DNA from: Streptomyces cacaoi
Lineage (GTDB): Bacteria > Actinomycetota > Actinomycetes > Streptomycetales > Streptomycetaceae
Assembly (NCBI RefSeq): GCF_006539165.1
Contig: NZ_BJMM01000001.1
Location: 62,001 to 126,000 of the forward strand
DNA length: 64,000 bases
Reading direction: 5' to 3'
Below, in pieces: positions 18,856-30,514 of this stretch (within the stretch, counting starts at the first letter, position 1; each line of letters starts with the position of its first letter). The notes under the pieces are model-generated. The model had not been told where the DNA came from. It did not search any database and saw only the letters and a list, made by a program, of their open reading frames with translations. Position numbers and translations under genes: made by a program.

Positions 18856-20046
18856 TCAGCCGGCAGAGGGCTTGAGCAGCGTCTTCACCATCCCGTCCTC
18901 CTTGCGCTGGAACGTGCCGTACACCTCCGGCGCGTGTTCCAGCGCGAGGGTGTGCGTGGCGAAGTCGTCGACCCCCAGCGGGTCCTCGTCGGTCAGCAGC
19001 GGCAGGATGTCGTCGACCCAGCGGCGCACATTGGCCTGGCCCATGCGCAGCTGGATCTGCTTGTCGAACATCGTCATCAGCGGCAGCGGGTCGAGGGAGC
19101 CGCCGTAGACGCCGGAAACGGAGACGGTGCCGCCGCGGCGCACCACGTCGAAGGCCGCGTGCAGCGCGCTCAGCCGGTCCACGCCCGCGTTCCGCATCAG
19201 CTTCTCGGCCATCGCGTCGGGCAGCACACCGACCGCCTGCTGTGCCGCCTTGGCGACGGGCGCCCCGTGTGCCTCCATGCCGACCGCGTCGATGGCGGAG
19301 TCCGTGCCCCGGCCGTCGGTCAACTCCCGTACGGCGGCCCCGAGATCCCGGGTCTCCCGCAGGTCCAGGGTGTGCACCCCGCGCTGTCGGGCACGCTCCA
19401 GCCGCTCGGGCACCAGATCGACGCCGACGACGAGTTCGGCGCCCCGGTGCAGGGCGATCCGGGCCGCCATGTCGCCGATCGGCCCGAGCCCGAGGACGGT
19501 GACGCTGCCGCCCCGGGGGATGTCCGCGTAGGCCACCGCCTGCCAGGCCGTCGGCAGGACGTCGGAGAGGTAGACGAACCGCTCGTCCGGCGGCCCGTGG
19601 TCCACCTTGACGGGCAGCGTGTCGGCGAACGGGACCCGCAGGAACTCCGCCTGCCCGCCGGGCACCTGCCCGTACAGCTTGCTGTAGCCGAACAGCGAAC
19701 CGCCCGTGCCCTGGCGGGTGTTCTGGGTCGTCTCGCACTGCGACTGGAGGCCGCGCTCGCACATCCAGCAGGTGCCGCAGGAGATGTTGAAGGGCATCAC
19801 CACACGGTCGCCGGGCGCGAGCGACGTCACCTCGGACCCGACCTCCTCGACGACACCCATCGGCTCGTGCCCGAGCACGTCGCCCGGCTCCATGAACGGG
19901 CCCAGCACCTCGTACAGATGCAGGTCGGAGCCGCACACGCCGGTCGAGGTGATGCGGACCAGCGCGTCGTCGGGCTCCTTCAGCTCCGGATCGGGGACGG
20001 TCTCCACGCGGACGTCCCGCTTGCCTTGCCAGGTCACGGCCCTCAT
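18856..20046 (-). CDS. Zinc-dependent alcohol dehydrogenase, formaldehyde-dehydrogenase-like (MDR superfamily)
   Basis: This 396-residue medium-chain dehydrogenase has the catalytic zinc block GVCGSDLHLYE and GHEPMGVVEEVG, a structural zinc site with Cys residues in SCGTCWMCERGLQSQC, and a GLGPIGDMAARIA nucleotide-binding loop near residue 185. The long middle insertion and length match the glutathione-independent formaldehyde dehydrogenase-like subgroup seen in many streptomycetes. The substrate is unknown. It is 69 bp downstream of an SDR gene on the same strand, probably one transcription unit. Confidence 0.88.
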   Translation of the reverse strand: MRAVTWQGKRDVRVETVPDPELKEPDDALVRITSTGVCGSDLHLYEVLGPFMEPGDVLGHEPMGVVEEVGSEVTSLAPGDRVVMPFNISCGTCWMCERGLQSQCETTQNTRQGTGGSLFGYSKLYGQVPGGQAEFLRVPFADTLPVKVDHGPPDERFVYLSDVLPTAWQAVAYADIPRGGSVTVLGLGPIGDMAARIALHRGAELVVGVDLVPERLERARQRGVHTLDLRETRDLGAAVRELTDGRGTDSAIDAVGMEAHGAPVAKAAQQAVGVLPDAMAEKLMRNAGVDRLSALHAAFDVVRRGGTVSVSGVYGGSLDPLPLMTMFDKQIQLRMGQANVRRWVDDILPLLTDEDPLGVDDFATHTLALEHAPEVYGTFQRKEDGMVKTLLKPSAG

Positions 20047-20115
20047 CGGGTCCTCCGTTCGTCGGGTGTCCGGCTCCGCGCCGCTGCCACCGGCGGTGCG
20101 CCCGGTGCGGGGCCG

Positions 20116-21126
20116 TCAGGGGCGGCGGGTCGTGGGGCGGTGCGCCTCGTGCCCGTCGGTCTCGTTGAGCTGCTCGGCCGCCCGGTCGTTGAGCGCGCTC
20201 ACCGTGGCCTGCCAGCGGGCCCGCCCGTCGTCGCGTGCCGCGACCCGGCGGCCCTGCACGGTGCCGGCCGTCTCCCTCCCCGCCGCCGGCATCAGCCGTC
20301 CCACCAGCGCGTTCGCGCGGGTGACCAGCGAGGGCGCCAGCCCGTAGGCGGTGGCGCCCAGCCGGGCGGCGGGCGTGAGGATCAGCCGGGGCCTGCCCCG
20401 GTCCACCGCGTCGACGATGCGCTCGGCGGCGCGCCGGGCGTCCATCGACAGCAGCGGCAGCCCGGCCAGGGTGGAGAACCAGGCGTACTCGCGTCCGGCG
20501 TCGCCGGCGAACTCGGCCTGGAGGTGCGAACCGGTCCGCATCAGCCCCGGGTGGATCGCGGTGACGCCGACCCCGTGCTCGCTCTCCTCGGCACGCAGCC
20601 CGTCGGCGAGCGCCGCGATCGCCGCCTTGGCGCACGAGTACGGCAGCAGATGCGGGACGGGCAGCAGCCCGCCCACCGAGCCGATCAGCCCCAGCCGGCC
20701 GCCGACGGGGCTGCGCCGCAGATGCGGCAGCGCCTCCATGGCGGTGTGCAGCGCGCCGAAGAACATCGTCTCCATCGCCGCACGGAACGCCTCCGTGCCC
20801 GCCGCCTCGGCCGGCCCGACCTGGATGATCCCGGCGTTCGCCAGCACCACGTCCAGGCCCTGCCGCTCCTCCGCCGTGCGCGCCATCAGGTCCCGTACGG
20901 CGGTGCGGTCCCGGACGTCGCACACCCGCGAGGAGACCGAGGAGTCCGGGGCACCGTGCGCCCGCGCCCGGCGGCGCAGCAGGGCCACGGCCCGGTCCAG
21001 TTCGGCCTCGTCACGGGCCACGATCGTCACCGCACAGCCGCGCTCCACGCACTGCCGGGCCAGCAGCAGCCCGAGACCGCGCGACCCACCGGTCACCAGG
21101 ACAGACGCTCCGCCGATCCGCTCCAT
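20116..21126 (-). CDS. Short-chain dehydrogenase/reductase
   Basis: This 336-residue SDR has a TGGSRGLGLLLA cofactor loop at residues 12-23, LANAGI, the catalytic Ser in IGSVGGLLP and a classical YSCAK active site (Tyr-x3-Lys). An extra ~80-residue C-terminal tail (PRLILTPAARLGATAYGLAPSL...) with hydrophobic stretches may contact membrane, as in sphinganine/3-ketodihydrosphingosine-type SDRs. It is upstream of and probably co-transcribed with the zinc alcohol dehydrogenase, and divergent from the LLM oxidoreductase. The substrate cannot be inferred. Confidence 0.88.
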   Translation of the reverse strand: MERIGGASVLVTGGSRGLGLLLARQCVERGCAVTIVARDEAELDRAVALLRRRARAHGAPDSSVSSRVCDVRDRTAVRDLMARTAEERQGLDVVLANAGIIQVGPAEAAGTEAFRAAMETMFFGALHTAMEALPHLRRSPVGGRLGLIGSVGGLLPVPHLLPYSCAKAAIAALADGLRAEESEHGVGVTAIHPGLMRTGSHLQAEFAGDAGREYAWFSTLAGLPLLSMDARRAAERIVDAVDRGRPRLILTPAARLGATAYGLAPSLVTRANALVGRLMPAAGRETAGTVQGRRVAARDDGRARWQATVSALNDRAAEQLNETDGHEAHRPTTRRP

Positions 21127-21449
21127 CCCTGCTCCACCACCTTCGGCCCCGGGCGCGCCCGGGGCCTGCCGTCCGCACCACCGTGCGCGCCCGGGCGGAC
21201 GCGCCGACGGATGTCCGGTATCCGGCGGTTCCCAGCATTCGCTCCCTCACACCCCGGGGGCCGCTGGGGCTCCCTCCGCCCGGCCCCCCGGCTCCCTCCA
21301 CCCACCCTGCGCATCCCCCCACCCACCCTGCGGCCCCCTCCACCCACCCGTCTGCCGCGCACAGCCCGCGAAGCCGGGCCGGCGGGGGAAGTGTGCAAGG
21401 GCATGCCGGGAAACCCGAGGGGGGTCCGCGAGCGAAAGGCGAGGCAGAG
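21127..21449. other. Divergent intergenic region with C-rich short repeats
   Basis: This 323-bp spacer between the SDR gene and the LLM oxidoreductase gene contains a strongly strand-biased C-tract region (about 21253-21352). Variants of CACCCACCCTGCG and GGCTCCCTCC recur in it. The rest shows no gene, hairpin or recognisable promoter. The asymmetric cytosine-rich block could form unusual structure on the opposite, G-rich strand. Confidence 0.5.
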
Positions 21450-22412
21450 ATGCAGATCGGCTACAAGCTGGCAACCGAGCAGTACGGGCCGGGCGAACTG
21501 ATCCGGCAGGCGGTGGCCGCCGAGGCCGCCGGGTTCGACTTCGTGGAGATCAGCGACCACTACCACCCGTGGCTGGACGAGCAGGGGCACTCGGCCTTCA
21601 CCTGGACGGTGCTCGGCGCGATCGCGGCGAAGACCTCGCGCATCGAGCTGGTCACCGGCGTGACCTGCCCGATCATGCGCTACCACCCCGCGATCGTGGC
21701 CCAGGCCGCCGCCACGCTCCAGCTCGTCTCGGACGGCCGGTTCGTCTTCGGTGTCGGCTCCGGCGAGCGGCTCAACGAGCATGTGATCGCGCCCGGCTGG
21801 CCCGCGGTGCGCGAGCGGCACGCGATGCTGCGCGAGGCGCTGGAGATCATCCGGCTGCTGTGGAGCGGGGGCTACCGCTCCTACGAGGGCCGTTATCTGC
21901 GGCTGGAGGACGCCCGGGTGTTCGATCTGCCGGACCGGCTGCCGCCCATCGCCGTCGCCGCGGGCGGCCCCGAGGCGGCACGGCTCGCGGCGGAGCTGGG
22001 CGACGGGCTGTTCGCGACCGAGGAGAAGCCGCAGCTGGTGCACCACTACCGGGCGGCGGGCGGCAGCGGGCCCCGGTACGCCGAGGTCCCGATGGCGTGG
22101 GCACCGGACGAGGCCGACGCCGTGCGCAACGCGCACACCTACTTCCGGTGGGCGCTCAGCGGCTGGAAGGTGATGAGCGAGCTGCCCAACCCGGTCAACT
22201 TCGAGGCGGCGACGGCGACGGTCCGCGAGGAGGACATCCGGGGGCGGTTCGCCTGCGGCGACGACCCGGGCCGCTTCGTGGAGGTCGCCCGGCCGTTCGC
22301 CGACGCCGGCTTCGACCGCCTCGTCCTGATGAACGCCGGCCCCGACCCGGACGGCTTCATGGACTTCTACCGCACCCGACTCGACGCCGAACTGCGCGCG
22401 TTGGGCACCTGA
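21450..22412 (+). CDS. LLM-class F420-dependent oxidoreductase (F420-dependent glucose-6-phosphate dehydrogenase family)
   Basis: This 320-residue TIM-barrel luciferase-like protein resembles the FGD/G6PDH-like F420 subgroup: ISDHYHPWLDEQGHSAFTW near residue 35, GVTCPIMRYHPAIVAQAAATL, the GSGERLNEHV loop and NPVNFEAATATV. It probably uses coenzyme F420 for hydride transfer; the true substrate of these close paralogues is often unknown. GAGGCAGAG precedes the ATG. It stands alone, ended by a strong hairpin. Confidence 0.88.
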   Translation: MQIGYKLATEQYGPGELIRQAVAAEAAGFDFVEISDHYHPWLDEQGHSAFTWTVLGAIAAKTSRIELVTGVTCPIMRYHPAIVAQAAATLQLVSDGRFVFGVGSGERLNEHVIAPGWPAVRERHAMLREALEIIRLLWSGGYRSYEGRYLRLEDARVFDLPDRLPPIAVAAGGPEAARLAAELGDGLFATEEKPQLVHHYRAAGGSGPRYAEVPMAWAPDEADAVRNAHTYFRWALSGWKVMSELPNPVNFEAATATVREEDIRGRFACGDDPGRFVEVARPFADAGFDRLVLMNAGPDPDGFMDFYRTRLDAELRALGT

Positions 22413-22435
22413 GCCCCCCTCGGCTCCTCCTGTGG

Positions 22436-22482
22436 GGGCCGTACGTTCCCGGGCCGCCGCACGGACCGGGAGCGTACGGCCC
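22436..22482 (+). terminator. Hairpin terminator after the LLM oxidoreductase
   Basis: Arms 22436-22452 and 22466-22482 pair over 17 bases with one mismatch around a 13-base loop, beginning 24 bp after the stop codon. There is no U-tract, as usual in this GC range. Confidence 0.75.
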
Positions 22483-22595
22483 GGGCGCCCCCGCCGCCGA
22501 GGGAGGGCGCGGCGTGCGGCGGAAAAGGGTTTGCACACGGTGAGACCATGGCCAGGAGTTGACCGATCCGTGTGTTCCACGAACCGAGGTGATCC

Positions 22596-23003
22596 ATGGC
22601 CGGCGCCGTGACCCTGATCCGCTCCCGCTCGCTGAGCGACGTCGCCGAGTACGCCTACGCGGCGACCGCTCCCGCCGGGGCCCGGCTCGTCTTCCTCGCG
22701 GGCGCCTGCCCGTTGGACGAACACGGCGCGACCGTCGCCGTCGGCGACTACGCCGGGCAGGCCGCCCGCGCCGTCGAGAACCTGCGCACCGCACTCGCCG
22801 AGGCGGGCGCCGGGCTCCAGGACCTGATCAGCACCCGCGTCCTGGTCGCCTCGGACCGCCAGGCGGATCTCGTCGCGGCCTGGGAGGTCTACCGCGACGC
22901 CCTCGGCGCGCACGACGTGCCCAGCACCCTGATGGGCGTCACCGTGCTCGGATACGACGACCAACTGGTCGAGATCGAGGCCGTCGCCGCCGTCCTCGAC
23001 TGA
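22596..23003 (+). CDS. RidA/YjgF family protein
   Basis: This 135-residue protein has the complete small RidA fold: VFLAGACPLDEHG, AARAVENLRTALAEAGAGLQDLISTRVLV and a TLMGVTVLGYDDQLVEIEAVAAV end. RidA proteins hydrolyse reactive enamine/imine intermediates; the canonical imine-deaminase Arg (near residue 105 in RidA) is not evident, since the block reads PSTLMGV. A deaminase role is therefore doubtful, and it may belong to an Rid subgroup of unknown activity. GAGGTGATCC precedes the ATG. It is separate from the RidA-like member of the 3-hydroxyanthranilate operon. Confidence 0.85.
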   Translation: MAGAVTLIRSRSLSDVAEYAYAATAPAGARLVFLAGACPLDEHGATVAVGDYAGQAARAVENLRTALAEAGAGLQDLISTRVLVASDRQADLVAAWEVYRDALGAHDVPSTLMGVTVLGYDDQLVEIEAVAAVLD

Positions 23004-23239
23004 GCGTGCTCCCGGGCTGCGCCCGGCGACGCGCCTGCCCGCCCGCCTGCCCGACGCACCCGTCCGAAGCGCCTCGTCCGACACACCTGCCCGAGGTCCC
23101 TCGCCCGACAGACCCCGGCGTACGCGCCTCACGCCTGTGAGGGAGCGCGTTTTGTCGGGGTCTCGGGCGCCCTGCGAAGCTTGCCCCTCCAACGGCAGGG
23201 AGCGGTGACCGGCCGCTGCCGCCGGTTCCGGGAGGTGCG

Positions 23240-24121
23240 ATGGAGTACGGACGCAGGCTGCGCGAGGCGATCGCGGAGCCGGGGACGACACCGCTGATCG
23301 GCATCCACGACATGTACTCCGCCTCGCTGGCGGCACGCCACGACGACGGGCTGTTCGTCTCGGGCTTCGGCTTCGCCGCCTCGTACTACGGACTGCCCGA
23401 CATCGGCTTCGTCGCCTGGCCCGACATGGTCGCGTTCGTCGAGCGGCTGCGGCCCGCGTTCCCCGGCCACCACCTGCTGGTGGACATCGACGACGGGTAC
23501 GCCGACACCGAGGTGGCCTGCCACGTGGTGCGGCGCATGGAACGCGCCGGGGCCTCCGGCGTCGTACTGGAGGACCAGCGCAGGCCACGGCGGTGCGGGC
23601 ACGCCGACGGCAAGGAGATCCTGCCGCTGCCGGAGTACCTCGACAAGCTGCGCCGGGTGCTGGAGAGCCGGAAGGACCTGCTCGTCGTCGCCAGGACCGA
23701 CGCGGTGGACGAGGCCGAGATGCTGCGCCGGGCCGAGGCGCTGGCCGGCAGCGGCGCCGACGTCGTCCTGGTGGACGGGGTGCCCGGGGTGCAGACGCTG
23801 CGGCGGATCCGCCGCGCTGCCGGGGCGACGCCCCTGCTGTTCAACCAGATCGCCGGCGGCAGGTCCCCGCAGCTGTCGCTGCCCGAACTGGCCGGGCTCG
23901 GCGTCGACATGGCGATCTACAGCACCCCCTGTCTGTTCGCCGCGCACGAGGCGATCGAGGCGGCGCTGCGGGCGCTGAAGGCCGCCGACGGCCGGCTGCC
24001 GGCGCCGGAAGCGGGAGCGGCCGGTGTGGCGGAGTCCACCCGGCTGCTGGAGCGCAACCTCGCGCCGGCGCCCCGTTCGCGCGGCACCCGCACGCCCGCG
24101 CCGCGCGATCCGGCGGGGTGA
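23240..24121 (+). CDS. Isocitrate lyase / PEP mutase superfamily protein
   Basis: This 293-residue protein belongs to the PEP mutase/methylisocitrate lyase group: metal-site DIDDGYAD, then EDQ followed by RRCGHADGKEI (compare KRCGH in lyases) and RTDAVDEAEMLRRAEAL. The KRCGH-equivalent RRCGH keeps the catalytic Cys typical of C-C lyases and phosphorylmutases. The N-terminal IGIHDMYSASLAAR matches the substrate loop. The substrate is unknown; oxaloacetate hydrolase, methylisocitrate lyase-like and carboxy-PEP-related enzymes share this pattern. GGAGGTGCG precedes the ATG. It converges on the 3-hydroxyanthranilate operon. Confidence 0.82.
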   Translation: MEYGRRLREAIAEPGTTPLIGIHDMYSASLAARHDDGLFVSGFGFAASYYGLPDIGFVAWPDMVAFVERLRPAFPGHHLLVDIDDGYADTEVACHVVRRMERAGASGVVLEDQRRPRRCGHADGKEILPLPEYLDKLRRVLESRKDLLVVARTDAVDEAEMLRRAEALAGSGADVVLVDGVPGVQTLRRIRRAAGATPLLFNQIAGGRSPQLSLPELAGLGVDMAIYSTPCLFAAHEAIEAALRALKAADGRLPAPEAGAAGVAESTRLLERNLAPAPRSRGTRTPAPRDPAG

Positions 24122-24124
24122 GCG

Positions 24125-24424
24125 TCAGCCCGGCAGCCGGAACGGGACGGTGTTCCCCGGGCTGTCGGACGCGTCGGTCAGCGCCCGGTGGGCCGCCGGC
24201 ACCGTGGTGTACCGGTCGCCGAACCGCTCCTCGTCGAAGTGCGGACAGCGGCCCATGACGCAGACGGCCGGGAACTCGTCCCACGAGGCGTACCGCCGCC
24301 GCACGGCGGCGCTCGTCCGCTCCAGCACGTCGCACGTCTCCGCCCGCGTCGCACAGCGGGCGCCCCGCCCCCAGCGGGCCGTCTTCGAGGCGCGGCCCGG
24401 GTCCCGGGCGGCGATCGAGCGCAC
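24125..24424 (-). pseudogene. Short ORF resembling the C-terminal half of a DUF1266 protein
   Basis: The 99 residues (TARWGRGARCATRAE...YASWDEFPAVCVMGRC...FGDRYTTVPAAHRAL...NTVPFRLPG) resemble, from memory, the end of streptomycete DUF1266 proteins, which are normally about twice this length or more. The N-terminal half is absent: the frame begins 49 bp after the stop of the aldolase gene, in the same frame as that gene. It could be a remnant after deletion or a small functional protein starting at GTG 24424. Codon bias is still coding-like. The function of the family is unknown. Confidence 0.45.
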
Positions 24425-24472
24425 GGCCCCGTCCGGGCCGAGCAGACCGTCCGCCCGGCACCGGCACCGGCG

Positions 24473-25573
24473 TCAACTGTCCCGCGCGGCCCGCAGATCG
24501 AGCGCGATGTCGGTGAGCATGTCCTCCTGGCCGCCCACCATGCCGCGCCGGCCGGCCTCCATCAGCAGCTCGCGGGGCCGCAGCCCGTACCGCTCGGCCA
24601 CGTCCTCGGCGTGCCGCAGGAAGCTGGAGTACACGCCCGCGTAGCCCAGCGTCAGCGTCTCCCGGTCGACGCGTACCGGCCTGCTCTGCAACGGGCGGAC
24701 CAGGTCGTCGGCGGCGTCCATGAGCCGGAAGGTGTCGGCGCCATGCCGCCACCCCATCAGGTCGGCGACGGCGGCGAACGCCTCCAGCGGGCAGTTGCCC
24801 GCGCCCGCGCCCATCCCGGCCAGCGACGCGTCGACGCGGGTGACCCCGTGCTCGACCGCCACCACCGAATCGGCCACGCCCAGCCCCAGGTTGTGGTGCG
24901 CGTGGATGCCGATCTCCGTGGCCGGGTCCAGCGCGTCCCGGTAGGCGCGCACCCGCTCGCGGACGCCGTCCATGGTCAGCCGCCCGCCGGAGTCGGTGAT
25001 GTACACGCAGTGCGCGCCGTAGGACTCCATCAGCCGTGCCTGGCGGGCCAGTTCGGCCGGCGCGGCCATGTGGGACATCATCAGGAACCCGGCCACGTCC
25101 ATGCCCAGCTCCCGGGCCGCGCCGATGTGCTGGGCCGCGATGTCCGCCTCGGTGCAGTGCGTGGCCACGCGCACCGAACGCACCCCCAGCGCGTGGGCGC
25201 GGCGCAGCTCGGCGACGGTGCCGATGCCCGGCAGCAGCAGCGTGGTGAGCCGGGCCCGGGTGACGACCTCGGCCGCCGCGGCGATCCACTCCTCGTCCGG
25301 GTGCGCGCCCACGCCGTAGGTGACGCCCGAGCCGGCCAGCCCGTCGCCGTGCGTCACCTCGATCGCGTCGACCCCGGCGGCGTCCAGCGCACCGGCGATC
25401 GCGCGCACCTGATCCGTCGTGTAGCGGTGCCGGATGGCGTGCATGCCGTCGCGCAGGGTGACGTCCTGGAGGAACAGCCGCGGGCCGGGCTCCCCGGCAC
25501 GGTGCGTCCCCTGGGCCGGTTGCGTCCGCTGCGCCGTCTGCTCCGTCGTCTGTCCTGTCGTCTGCTTCGTCAT
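24473..25573 (-). CDS. mhpE: 4-hydroxy-2-oxovalerate aldolase
   Basis: This 366-residue enzyme splits 4-hydroxy-2-oxovalerate into pyruvate and acetaldehyde, the last carbon-splitting step of meta-cleavage pathways. It has the DRE-TIM start [12 protein letters not shown] (metal Asp and catalytic Arg), the metal-site HAHHNLGLG block and [13 protein letters not shown]. The first ~30 residues are an extra Thr/Gln-rich tail; translation from ATG 25573 overlaps the dehydrogenase stop by 4 bp. The adjacent acetaldehyde dehydrogenase forms the channelling complex known for DmpFG. It is last in the operon. Confidence 0.95.
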   Translation of the reverse strand: MTKQTTGQTTEQTAQRTQPAQGTHRAGEPGPRLFLQDVTLRDGMHAIRHRYTTDQVRAIAGALDAAGVDAIEVTHGDGLAGSGVTYGVGAHPDEEWIAAAAEVVTRARLTTLLLPGIGTVAELRRAHALGVRSVRVATHCTEADIAAQHIGAARELGMDVAGFLMMSHMAAPAELARQARLMESYGAHCVYITDSGGRLTMDGVRERVRAYRDALDPATEIGIHAHHNLGLGVADSVVAVEHGVTRVDASLAGMGAGAGNCPLEAFAAVADLMGWRHGADTFRLMDAADDLVRPLQSRPVRVDRETLTLGYAGVYSSFLRHAEDVAERYGLRPRELLMEAGRRGMVGGQEDMLTDIALDLRAARDS

Positions 25574-26499
25574 CGTGTGGCCAGCCTTTCCGCGACCCGC
25601 AGCGCGGCGGACGTCATGATGTCGAGGTTGCCGGCGTAGGCGGGCAGATAGTGGGCCGCGCCCTCCACCTCCAGGAAGACGGAGACGAGTCGGGCGCTCC
25701 CGCTGCCGCCGCCGAGTGCGGCCGTCGGATCGCCGGCGGGCAGGGCGCGCAGCTGCACCTCCTGCTTGAGCCGGTAGCCGGGCACATACGCGGCCACCTC
25801 CGCCACGGCGTGCTCCACCGCGGCGCACACGGCCCCGCCGTCGGCCTCCGGGCCCACGACGCAGTGCACGGTGTCCCGCATCAGCAGCGGGGGCTCGGCC
25901 GGGTTGAGGACGATGACGGCCTTGGCAGCGGCGGCGCCGCCCACCTCCTCCAGGGCGCGCCGGGTCGTCTCGGTGAACTCGTCGATGTTGGCGCGGGTGC
26001 CGGGGCCGGCCGAGCGGGAGGAGAGGGAGGCGACGATCTCCGCGTACCGGACGGGAGTCACCCGGGAGACGGCCGCGACCACCGGCACCGTGGCCTGACC
26101 GCCGCAGGTGACCATGTTCAGGTCCGGCGCCGCCAGATGCTCCTCCAGATTGACCGGCGGCACGACGTAGGGGCCCAGCGCCGCCGGGGTCAGGTCCACC
26201 AGCCGGACGCCGTGCGGCAGCAGCACCTCGGCGTGGCGCCGGTGCGCGCCGGCCGAGGTGGCGTCGAAGACGAGGCCGACGTCCGCGAAGCCGTCCAGCT
26301 CCAGCAGCCCCTCGACGCCCCGGTGCGTCGTCGGCACGCCGAGCCTGCTGGCGCGGGCGAGGCCGTCCGAGCCGGGGTCGATACCGGCCAGCGCGGCCAT
26401 CTCCAGCACGTCCGAGGTGCGCAGCACCTTGATCATCAGGTCGGTGCCGATGTTGCCGGAGCCGAGCACGGCCACCCGGGTGCGGGCACGTTCCGCCAT
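25570..26499 (-). CDS. mhpF: Acetaldehyde dehydrogenase (acetylating)
   Basis: This 309-residue enzyme oxidises acetaldehyde to acetyl-CoA with NAD and CoA, in complex with the aldolase encoded downstream. It has the [19 protein letters not shown]ossmann start, the catalytic Cys in [14 protein letters not shown] (about residue 129) and the [11 protein letters not shown] and [12 protein letters not shown] blocks of the DmpF family. A clear GGAGGACTGAG precedes the ATG. It is one base downstream of the decarboxylase gene and overlaps the aldolase gene, so it is tightly coupled. Confidence 0.96.
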   Translation of the reverse strand: MAERARTRVAVLGSGNIGTDLMIKVLRTSDVLEMAALAGIDPGSDGLARASRLGVPTTHRGVEGLLELDGFADVGLVFDATSAGAHRRHAEVLLPHGVRLVDLTPAALGPYVVPPVNLEEHLAAPDLNMVTCGGQATVPVVAAVSRVTPVRYAEIVASLSSRSAGPGTRANIDEFTETTRRALEEVGGAAAAKAVIVLNPAEPPLLMRDTVHCVVGPEADGGAVCAAVEHAVAEVAAYVPGYRLKQEVQLRALPAGDPTAALGGGSGSARLVSVFLEVEGAAHYLPAYAGNLDIMTSAALRVAERLATR

Positions 26500-26500
26500 C

Positions 26501-27505
26501 TCAGTCCTCCTGTCCGCGGGCGAAGAAGCGTGCGGCGTTGCCGCCGAGCAGCAACTCCCGCTCGGCGTCGTCCAGTCCGGGGCACTCGCGGATCACCGTG
26601 CCGGGCCGCTGCTCGCCCAGCGGGAAGGGGAAGTCGGAGCCCAGCATGACCCGATCGGCGCCCATCACATCGACCAGCAGCCGCAGGGCGCGCGGATCGA
26701 AGACGGCGGAGTCCACATGGAAGCGGCGCACATACGCCGAGGGCGGATGCGGGGAGTCGGCCCGCACCAGGTCCCGGTTGTGCCAGGCGTTGTCGGCCCG
26801 GCCGAGCAGGAAGGCGAAGCTGCCGCCGCCGTGGCAGAAGCACAGCCGCAACGAGTCGGGCAGCCGCTCGAAGGCGCCGGAGAGGATCATCCCGAGGACG
26901 GACAGCTGCGTCTCGGCGGGCATGCCCACCAGCCAGGGCAGCATGTGGTGCGTCATCCGCTCCCCGCCCAGCATGTCCCAGGGGTGGACGAGGACGGGCA
27001 GCCCGAGGGAGTCGCAGTGCCGCAGGAAGGCCAGCACGCCCTCGTCGTCGAGGTCGCGCGGCCCGATGTGGTTGCCGAGGTGCACCCCGCGGTGGCCCGC
27101 CGCCGCCGCGTCGGAGGCGATCCGGCAGGCGGCCTCCGGGTCCTGGAGCGGCACCTGGCAGATCGGCAGCAGCCGGCCGGGCGCCTGCGCGCAGTGCTCC
27201 AGGATGCGGGAGTTGACCAGCTCGCACCACTCGGCCGCCGCCTCGGGCGCCGCCCCGTAGCCGAACAGCAGCGGGGTGGAGGAGACGGCCTGGACGTCGA
27301 CGCCGTGCGCGTCCATGGCGGCCACCCGGCGCTCGGCGTCCCACAGGGCGTCGTGGACGGGGCGGTAGGCGTCGTCGCCGCTCATCATCATGCCGGTGCC
27401 GTCGCCGTGTTCGCGCAGCCACGGTTCGCCGGCGCCGGCCAGCAGCCGGGCCTCGGCGCGGGAGATTCTCGGGAAGACGTGCGTATGGACGTCGATGACA
27501 GACAA
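26501..27505 (-). CDS. 2-amino-3-carboxymuconate-6-semialdehyde decarboxylase (ACMSD), TTG start
   Basis: This 334-residue amidohydrolase-fold enzyme removes the carboxyl group from ACMS, the unstable ring-cleavage product of 3-hydroxyanthranilate. It has the metal-binding IDVHTHVFP at the very N-terminus, [10 protein letters not shown], the [13 protein letters not shown] block and [10 protein letters not shown] with the catalytic Asp. Only a TTG at 27505 gives an N-terminus ending in the HTH motif; GGAG lies 8 bases before it and no ATG or GTG lies upstream in frame. It sits directly downstream of the dioxygenase that makes its substrate. Confidence 0.94.
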   Translation of the reverse strand: MSVIDVHTHVFPRISRAEARLLAGAGEPWLREHGDGTGMMMSGDDAYRPVHDALWDAERRVAAMDAHGVDVQAVSSTPLLFGYGAAPEAAAEWCELVNSRILEHCAQAPGRLLPICQVPLQDPEAACRIASDAAAAGHRGVHLGNHIGPRDLDDEGVLAFLRHCDSLGLPVLVHPWDMLGGERMTHHMLPWLVGMPAETQLSVLGMILSGAFERLPDSLRLCFCHGGGSFAFLLGRADNAWHNRDLVRADSPHPPSAYVRRFHVDSAVFDPRALRLLVDVMGADRVMLGSDFPFPLGEQRPGTVIRECPGLDDAERELLLGGNAARFFARGQED

Positions 27506-27609
27506 GTCGGTGCTCCGTGCGAAGTGGTGTACGCGGCGGCGCGCGTACAAAGGGGCGTACGCGGGGTGCGTACGGGGTGGGCCGCGGGCCGGAGGGGCCG
27601 GGCCGTGCG

Positions 27610-29625
<2,016 letters not shown>

Positions 29626-29629
<4 letters not shown>

Positions 29630-30510
29630 CGTGTCGCTCCTTCCGCGCTGTTCGGGTCGTCGCCGTCGCCGTCGGCGCCCTCGGGTGCGGGGGCGAACGC
29701 CACCCGGACGGTGCCGAGTCCGTCCACCCGCGCCTCCAGTGCGTCGCCCGGGGCGACCGGCACGACCGGGCCGAGCGCGCCGGTCAGCACCGTGTCCCCG
29801 GCCCGCAGCGGATGGCCCAGCCGGGCCAGGGTGTCGGCCAGCCAGAGCGCCGCGTGCAGCGGATTGCCCAGGCAGGCGGCGCCCGCGCCGGTGGACACCT
29901 GTGTGCCGCGCCGCTCCAGCACCATCCCGGCCAGCCGCAGGTCCAGCGCGTCCAGGGGGACGGGCCGGGTGCCGAGCACATAGCGCCCGGCCGAGGCGTT
30001 GTCCGCGACGGTGTCGGCCAGTTCGATGTCCCAGTCGCGGATCCGGCTGCCGACGATCTCGATGGCCGGCAGCGCGAACGCGGTGGCCCGCAGCAGATCG
30101 GCGACGGTGTGCCGCTCGTGGGTGAGGTCGGCGTCGAGCACGAGCGCGACCTCGGCCTCGGCACGCGGCTGGCAGACCGCGCCGTACGGGATCTCGTCGC
30201 CGTCCGGCACCGCCATGTCGGCGAAGAGCGTGCCGTAGTCGGGGGTGTCGATGCCGAACTGGGCCTGGACGGCGGGGCTGGTGATGCCGATCTTCCGGCC
30301 GGTGATCCGGGCGCCCTCGGCGAGCCGGGCCGAGGTGAGCCGGTGCTGGACCGCGTAGGCCGCCTCGACGTCCGTGCCCAGCAGATCGCGTACCGGGGCG
30401 CAGGGGACACCGCTCGCGCCGGCCTCCGCCAGCCGGCCGGCGGCCCGTGCGACGGCGTCCGGGCCGCCCGGCGGTGCCGGGGCGGACGTCACGGATGACG
30501 TGACTGACAC
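29626..30510 (-). CDS. 2-oxopent-4-enoate (2-hydroxypentadienoate) hydratase
   Basis: This 294-residue enzyme adds water to 2-hydroxypenta-2,4-dienoate to give 4-hydroxy-2-oxovalerate. It carries [23 protein letters not shown], the metal-site [11 protein letters not shown] and [25 protein letters not shown] blocks of the DmpE/XylJ hydratase branch. It starts at GTG 30510 with GGAG 9 bases upstream, 4 bp after the dehydrogenase stop. Together with the decarboxylase it forms the expected two-enzyme complex. Confidence 0.93.
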
Positions 30511-30514
30511 GACG

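Noticed and set aside
21253..21352. C-rich repeated tract considered as CRISPR-like or as part of a coding region
   Set aside because: Repeats are short, irregular and without spacers; no cas gene and no coding bias.
22596..23003. Assigning the first RidA protein to the 3-hydroxyanthranilate pathway
   Set aside because: It is a separate plus-strand gene 7 kb from the operon start, and the operon already has its own RidA-like deaminase.
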